Of a stretch of DNA of 64,000 bases, positions 60,661-64,000 are shown piece by piece; positions within the stretch are counted from its first letter, which is position 1, and every line of letters starts with the position of its first letter. The DNA is from Cymbidium sinense (taxonomy: Eukaryota; Streptophyta; Magnoliopsida; Asparagales; Orchidaceae). The stretch covers positions 1,140,976 through 1,204,975 of the forward strand of contig CM038215.1 of the NCBI GenBank assembly GCA_021442155.1. The letters are read 5' to 3'. The notes under the pieces are model-generated. The model made no database searches. It saw only the letters and a list, made by a program, of their open reading frames with translations, and was not told the origin of the DNA. The position numbers and the translations under genes were made by a program.

Positions 60661-62560
60661 AATTGGATTATTTATGCCCAATAAGCTACTACTGGGGTTA
60701 TCTATCATGTTCAGCAGGCTACTTTTGGGGTTATTTTTCTGATTTCTTTTGCTAACCTCACCTTCCAAACCTGTAAGGAGAGAAACTGCAATACCCTTGT
60801 TATTATTATTATCTCTTTGCAGGATTGGACTTACTTAATGATTTCTTTCCAGTATGCTTTTACTGAGGATGTTGGTTTAGCTACAAGCCTGCTTTTCTTT
60901 ATTTTGAGGGATTTCATTGATGGCTCTCTTTTGAAGCCCTTTTGTATCTATTTTGTATCTCTGCTTTTCATTGGCTTATTTTATGGTGGGTGCAATCATC
61001 GTATTATTGTTTTAATTATTGGCTATTAGATTTCAAGACCTTTGTCCAGTAGGCTACCTTTGTGGTTGTTAGGTATTTTTTGCCTATTACTTTTATGATT
61101 TTTTTTATGTTTGCAATCGGGCTGAGGCTGATCACCTGATGTTTGAGGTCTATTTAATCTACTGCTATTTTTTCCATCTTCGTTCAGTTAGAATTGTGCA
61201 GATCACTGTGATTATGCTATTGCCAACTTGGATATAACCTTATGCACTATCTATTTTGAATGGGTGGTTTTATGGCTAGCTTGCTATTTTTTTCTTGTAT
61301 TGGTTGTTGGCTGAATTGGATTATCGGTTTTTATGCCCAGCAAGCTGCTTCTAGGGTTGTCACTCTAATTGTCTTAATTTGGAGCTGTTTGTGGTGGGGA
61401 GCAGCTTATTACCTATGCCTTCTGGTCTACCCAATCTGCTGTTGCATTCCCATCTTATCTCTGTTAAACTTTTGCGTTTCCTGTTGTAATTCGAGTTTGG
61501 GTTATGCTATATTGCTATACACTTGCTGGTTATTAATTTCTATAATGATAATTAACAAGGAGGTTGTCAACATATTCATTGCTTATTCTCATTGGGTATT
61601 CTTTTCTGGGCTATATTCCTAGGTTGTATGCCAGGACTGTAAGTTTCATATATGTCCTATATGTTTGGGTTTGAGTTATTTACATGCTTGTTTATTTGCA
61701 TTGTAGGATTTCAGTAGGCTTTTCAACTAATTGTGTATTGCTTCTTTCCTCTGCATGACCCTTTCTGCTATTTTCCTGTGGTGGGTTTTCATGTTGGTCT
61801 AATTAAACCCTTGCCTCTGGTTCAAAATAAGGAGGATCTGGAAGTTCATTTTCAAATGTGTAGGGTTTCCCATGCCATGGTGACTATATTAATGATATTT
61901 ATTCTACATGGGACCCCCTTACCCATTCTGCTCTTTGTTGTATACTTTTCTATTATGTATATGGCTTTGCTTAGGTTTGCAGGTACTAAGGCTCAAAAGA
62001 CATTCAACAAATGGTTGCTATCTTCCCACAGGTTTGTTGGCTATGATGGATGTGATGATTTCACTCCTTTTTGGTTTGGTAATAGCTCTTGTATTGTAAC
62101 CCTTCTGCTAAAGTTTGGATGCTCATATTTGCATCTGATTGATGTGAGCACGAGCCTTCTCTATCACACTACTTTATAATCTTTCTCAGTTTATGATGCT
62201 TTCAATTTTCATTTCATCTGTATTATTTTAACTACTCTAATTTCGATCTTTCTACAATTTTGTAGGTGCATTTCTCTTATTCTCTTGTAGGTTTGCTCCC
62301 TAGTGTCATGCATTCTCTCATCATGAAGAGCTTTGGCCCTAATCTATCTATTGGCTTATCTATGTTAATCAATTTGTATATTTTGCTTTCCTTTACTCTT
62401 TTAATTTACTTTTGGTTGTACTTAGATAGGGGATTTACTCTCTAGGCTGATTGTAGCTCTTTGAGCAGTAGTTATGGAGTTTATCCCCTTTAAGGATCTT
62501 GTAACCCTCTTTTTGTGGCAATAAAATTCCCCCTATATAGGGTTTTCCAAGAAAAAGAAA
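60661..62560 (+). mobile_element. LN7: 5'-truncated LINE, 3' UTR only
   Basis: Starts inside the LN5-type 3' UTR. One module matches LN5: GCAATACCCTTGTTATTATT near 60788 and GCAGATCACTGTG near 61198. The terminal module lies at about 62040-62162, the stem-loop at 62428-62489 and AATAAA near 62520. The end CCCTATATAGGGTTTTCC includes a 12-base palindrome. No TAA-interrupted frame of note is shared with LN5, supporting a non-coding 3' UTR. Confidence 0.86.
62428..62489 (+). promoter_or_regulatory. LN7 3' stem-loop
   Basis: AGGGGAT-TT-ACTC (62428-62440) pairs with GAGT-TT-ATCCCCT (62477-62489); the upper arm differs from LN3 on both strands. The loop contains GCTC-TTT-GAGC, a perfect four-pair mini-hairpin. 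Confidence 0.75.
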
Positions 62561-62658
62561 AATAAATAAAATAATAATAAAAAAATAATAAATTAAAAAA
62601 ATAAATTAAAAGATAAACCTAAACCTTAAAAAATAATAAACCTAAATATAAACTCAAA
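62561..62658. repeat. remaining spacer before G11
   Basis: AAATAAATTAAAAGATAAACC and CCTAAA-like words, the second half of the spacer split by LN7. Confidence 0.75.
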
Positions 62659-63135
62659 GAATGGGCAGGACCTTGATGGTAGGAACATCACCATCAACTA
62701 GGCTCAGTTTGGATCTGGCTGTGGAGGAGAAGGTGGAGGCAGCGGTTATCACAGTGGTGGAGGGGGAACTAGAGGTGTTGTTGGATATGGAGGAGGTGGT
62801 AGGGGTAGTGGTGGTTTTGGAGGCTGGAAGAGTGATGTTGATTTCAGTAGTGGTGGTGGCGGAGGAAGAAATCAGGGATACGATGGTGGATCTCGCTTCT
62901 CGAGAGGCTGAGGTAGTTCTGATGGGAACTAGAGAAACTGAAGAATAGCCAATTTGATCTACTGCTTATGGAACAATATCTTTATAATAGAGATGGATCT
63001 AGTTATCAAGGAATTTTAATTTTCTCTATGGGTGTGTTGTCGTTTGTGTCTTAGAAAACTTGGTGTGTTACTTTATTGATTAAATCAAAAAGAAGAAAAG
63101 TTGAATCTGAATTTGTTCTCTATTAAAAAAAGAAA
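62659..63135 (+). pseudogene. G11: GR-RBP retropseudogene
   Basis: Reads NGQDLDGRNITIN, then TAG for CAG, then GSGCGGEGGGSGYHSGGGGT, GYGGGGRGSGGFGGWKSDVDF, SSGGGGGRNQGYDGGSRFSRG, TGA for CGG or GGG, and SDGN followed by TAG and RN. The Gly-rich tail has no deletion. The 3' UTR has a small deletion in the ATGCATGCTCATTTTTTATC segment near 63030. Confidence 0.86.
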
Positions 63136-63345
63136 AACCAAAACCCCTAAACCCTAAACTAAAACCTGAACCCTAAACCCTAAACCTTAAACCCAAACCC
63201 TAAACCCTAAATCCTAAAACCTAAACCCTAAACCCTAGACCATAAACCCTAAACCAAAAACCCTAAACCCTAAACCTAAATAAACCCTAAACCCTAAACC
63301 CTAAACCCTAAACCCTCCCCAAACCCAGGCTATAAACAGCTAAAC
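63136..63345. repeat. CCCTAAA block
   Basis: Degenerate 7-mers after the G11 tail. Confidence 0.82.
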
Positions 63346-63915
63346 TAAATAAAACTTAAAAATAAAAAAATAAGAAAACCTAAACCAAAAATAAAAGATA
63401 AAGATATAAACATAAACTAAAACCTAAATCTCCTAAAAATAAATCAACCTAAAATAAATAAATAAAACCTAATAAAACTAAATCAAACTAACCTAAAGTA
63501 AATCAAAAACCTAAATCGTGAGCTACCTGACCTCCTAAATCATCCCAACTCTGGGCTCTAAACCTACAACCCTCCCAAACCAAAACACTCCAAACCTAAA
63601 AGCCCAGGCCCCAAACCTCCACTGATTCTCCCTAAAGGCCCTCTCATACCCTAAACCTAAACTGGGCCCTGGGCCTAAACCAAAATAACTTGAACCTAAA
63701 ACCCTTAACCCTAAACCCAAACCTACTAAACCTAAACCTAAACCCTAAACCCACCCTAATACCTAAACATTAAAACTAAACCCTAAACTACCCCTACACC
63801 CAAAAAATTACAAACCCTAAAGCCTAAACACTAAACCCTAAACCATAAATCATAAACCCTAACACTAAACCCTAAACCCTAAAATCATAAACCCTACAGC
63901 CCTAAACCCAAAATG
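63346..63915. repeat. A-rich remnant, GC-richer patch and CCCTAAA block
   Basis: Short A-rich remnant to about 63510 without anchor, then a patch to about 63680 with words such as GGGCTCTAAACC and CCAGGCCCC, then 7-mers. The patch resembles 32250-32660 in style. Confidence 0.65.
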
Positions 63916-64000
63916 TTAAACCTAAGCCTAAAGTAACTAAATAAATAAATAAAAACCTAAACCCTAAAATTTAATAAACCTAAACCTAAACATAAACCTG
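63916..64000. repeat. pre-GRP spacer at the window end
   Basis: CTAAAGTAACTAAATAAAT, then AAATTTAATAAACCTAAACC and 6-mers, the same order that precedes G2. A twelfth GRP copy is expected within a few bases beyond the edge. Confidence 0.75.

Noticed and set aside
5868..64000. A true, present-day chromosome end
   Set aside because: The 7-mers are too diverged, blocks are interrupted by old broken elements, and both window edges continue in the same material. An interstitial or pericentromeric telomere-like array fits better.
1..64000. CRISPR array from the regular spacing of repeats
   Set aside because: The repeat units are telomere-like and A-rich, without unique spacers of constant length, and the context is a plant nuclear genome.

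Overview
This window looks like a repeat-only piece of a plant nuclear genome, probably a seed plant with a large genome. Three things point that way. The repeats are of the Arabidopsis telomere type (CCCTAAA on this strand, TTTAGGG on the other). The L1-clade LINEs have a plant-style DUF4283/zinc-knuckle ORF1 and an RNase H domain at the end of ORF2. There is also a plant-type RTE element with a TTG/TTA tail. I cannot name the species. I found no intact host gene, rRNA, tRNA or CRISPR array.

The background is a degenerate telomere-like array built from four recurring parts: (i) blocks of the 7-mer CCCTAAA; (ii) an A-rich block of about 0.5-0.8 kb with CCTAAA 6-mers and AAAAT pentamers, whose order of sub-motifs recurs from copy to copy; (iii) a 20-base anchor, consensus CCTACCRGTTTACTTAATTT, ending almost every A-rich block (20 copies); and (iv) a spacer starting AAAGTAACTAAATAAAT, which leads into a 0.43-0.49 kb 5'-truncated processed pseudogene of a glycine-rich RNA-binding protein (GR-RBP, GRP7-like). 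Eleven pseudogene copies (G1-G11) all lie on the + strand, and the ten that reach the 5' boundary start at the same residue of the RRM. The last bases of the window are another spacer, so a further copy probably begins just outside. Together these parts behave as a higher-order repeat, not as a random interstitial telomere.

Seven copies or fragments of one L1-like LINE family (LN1-LN7) are inserted in this array, all on the + strand: 1-5867, 7464-8605, 10526-11779, 18641-23558, 24821-28924, 43401-50389 and 60661-62560. Six keep the 3' end, which carries a stem-loop with compensatory changes just upstream of AATAAA. LN4 keeps a 5' UTR with 52-bp tandem repeats, ORF1, RT and RNase H but has lost the endonuclease. 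LN6 has the endonuclease but a gutted ORF1. All ORF2 copies are broken by stops and frameshifts.

Two other insertions interrupt the array. A 7.4-kb segment with TG...CA ends and an AAACC direct repeat at both sides (35123-42519) has no recognisable coding capacity; it may be a non-autonomous LTR-type element or a very large solo LTR. A 5'-truncated RTE retrotransposon (57083-58722, minus strand, TAAACTA target duplication) is the only coding element in the opposite orientation.

Inferred history: a GR-RBP mRNA was reverse-transcribed once into telomere-like DNA, and the composite was then amplified by unequal exchange. A block of about 5 kb at 13.6-18.6 kb is duplicated at 30.1-35.1 kb. LINEs kept inserting with their poly(A) on the A-rich strand, and point decay followed, much of it C-to-T changes that created stop codons.
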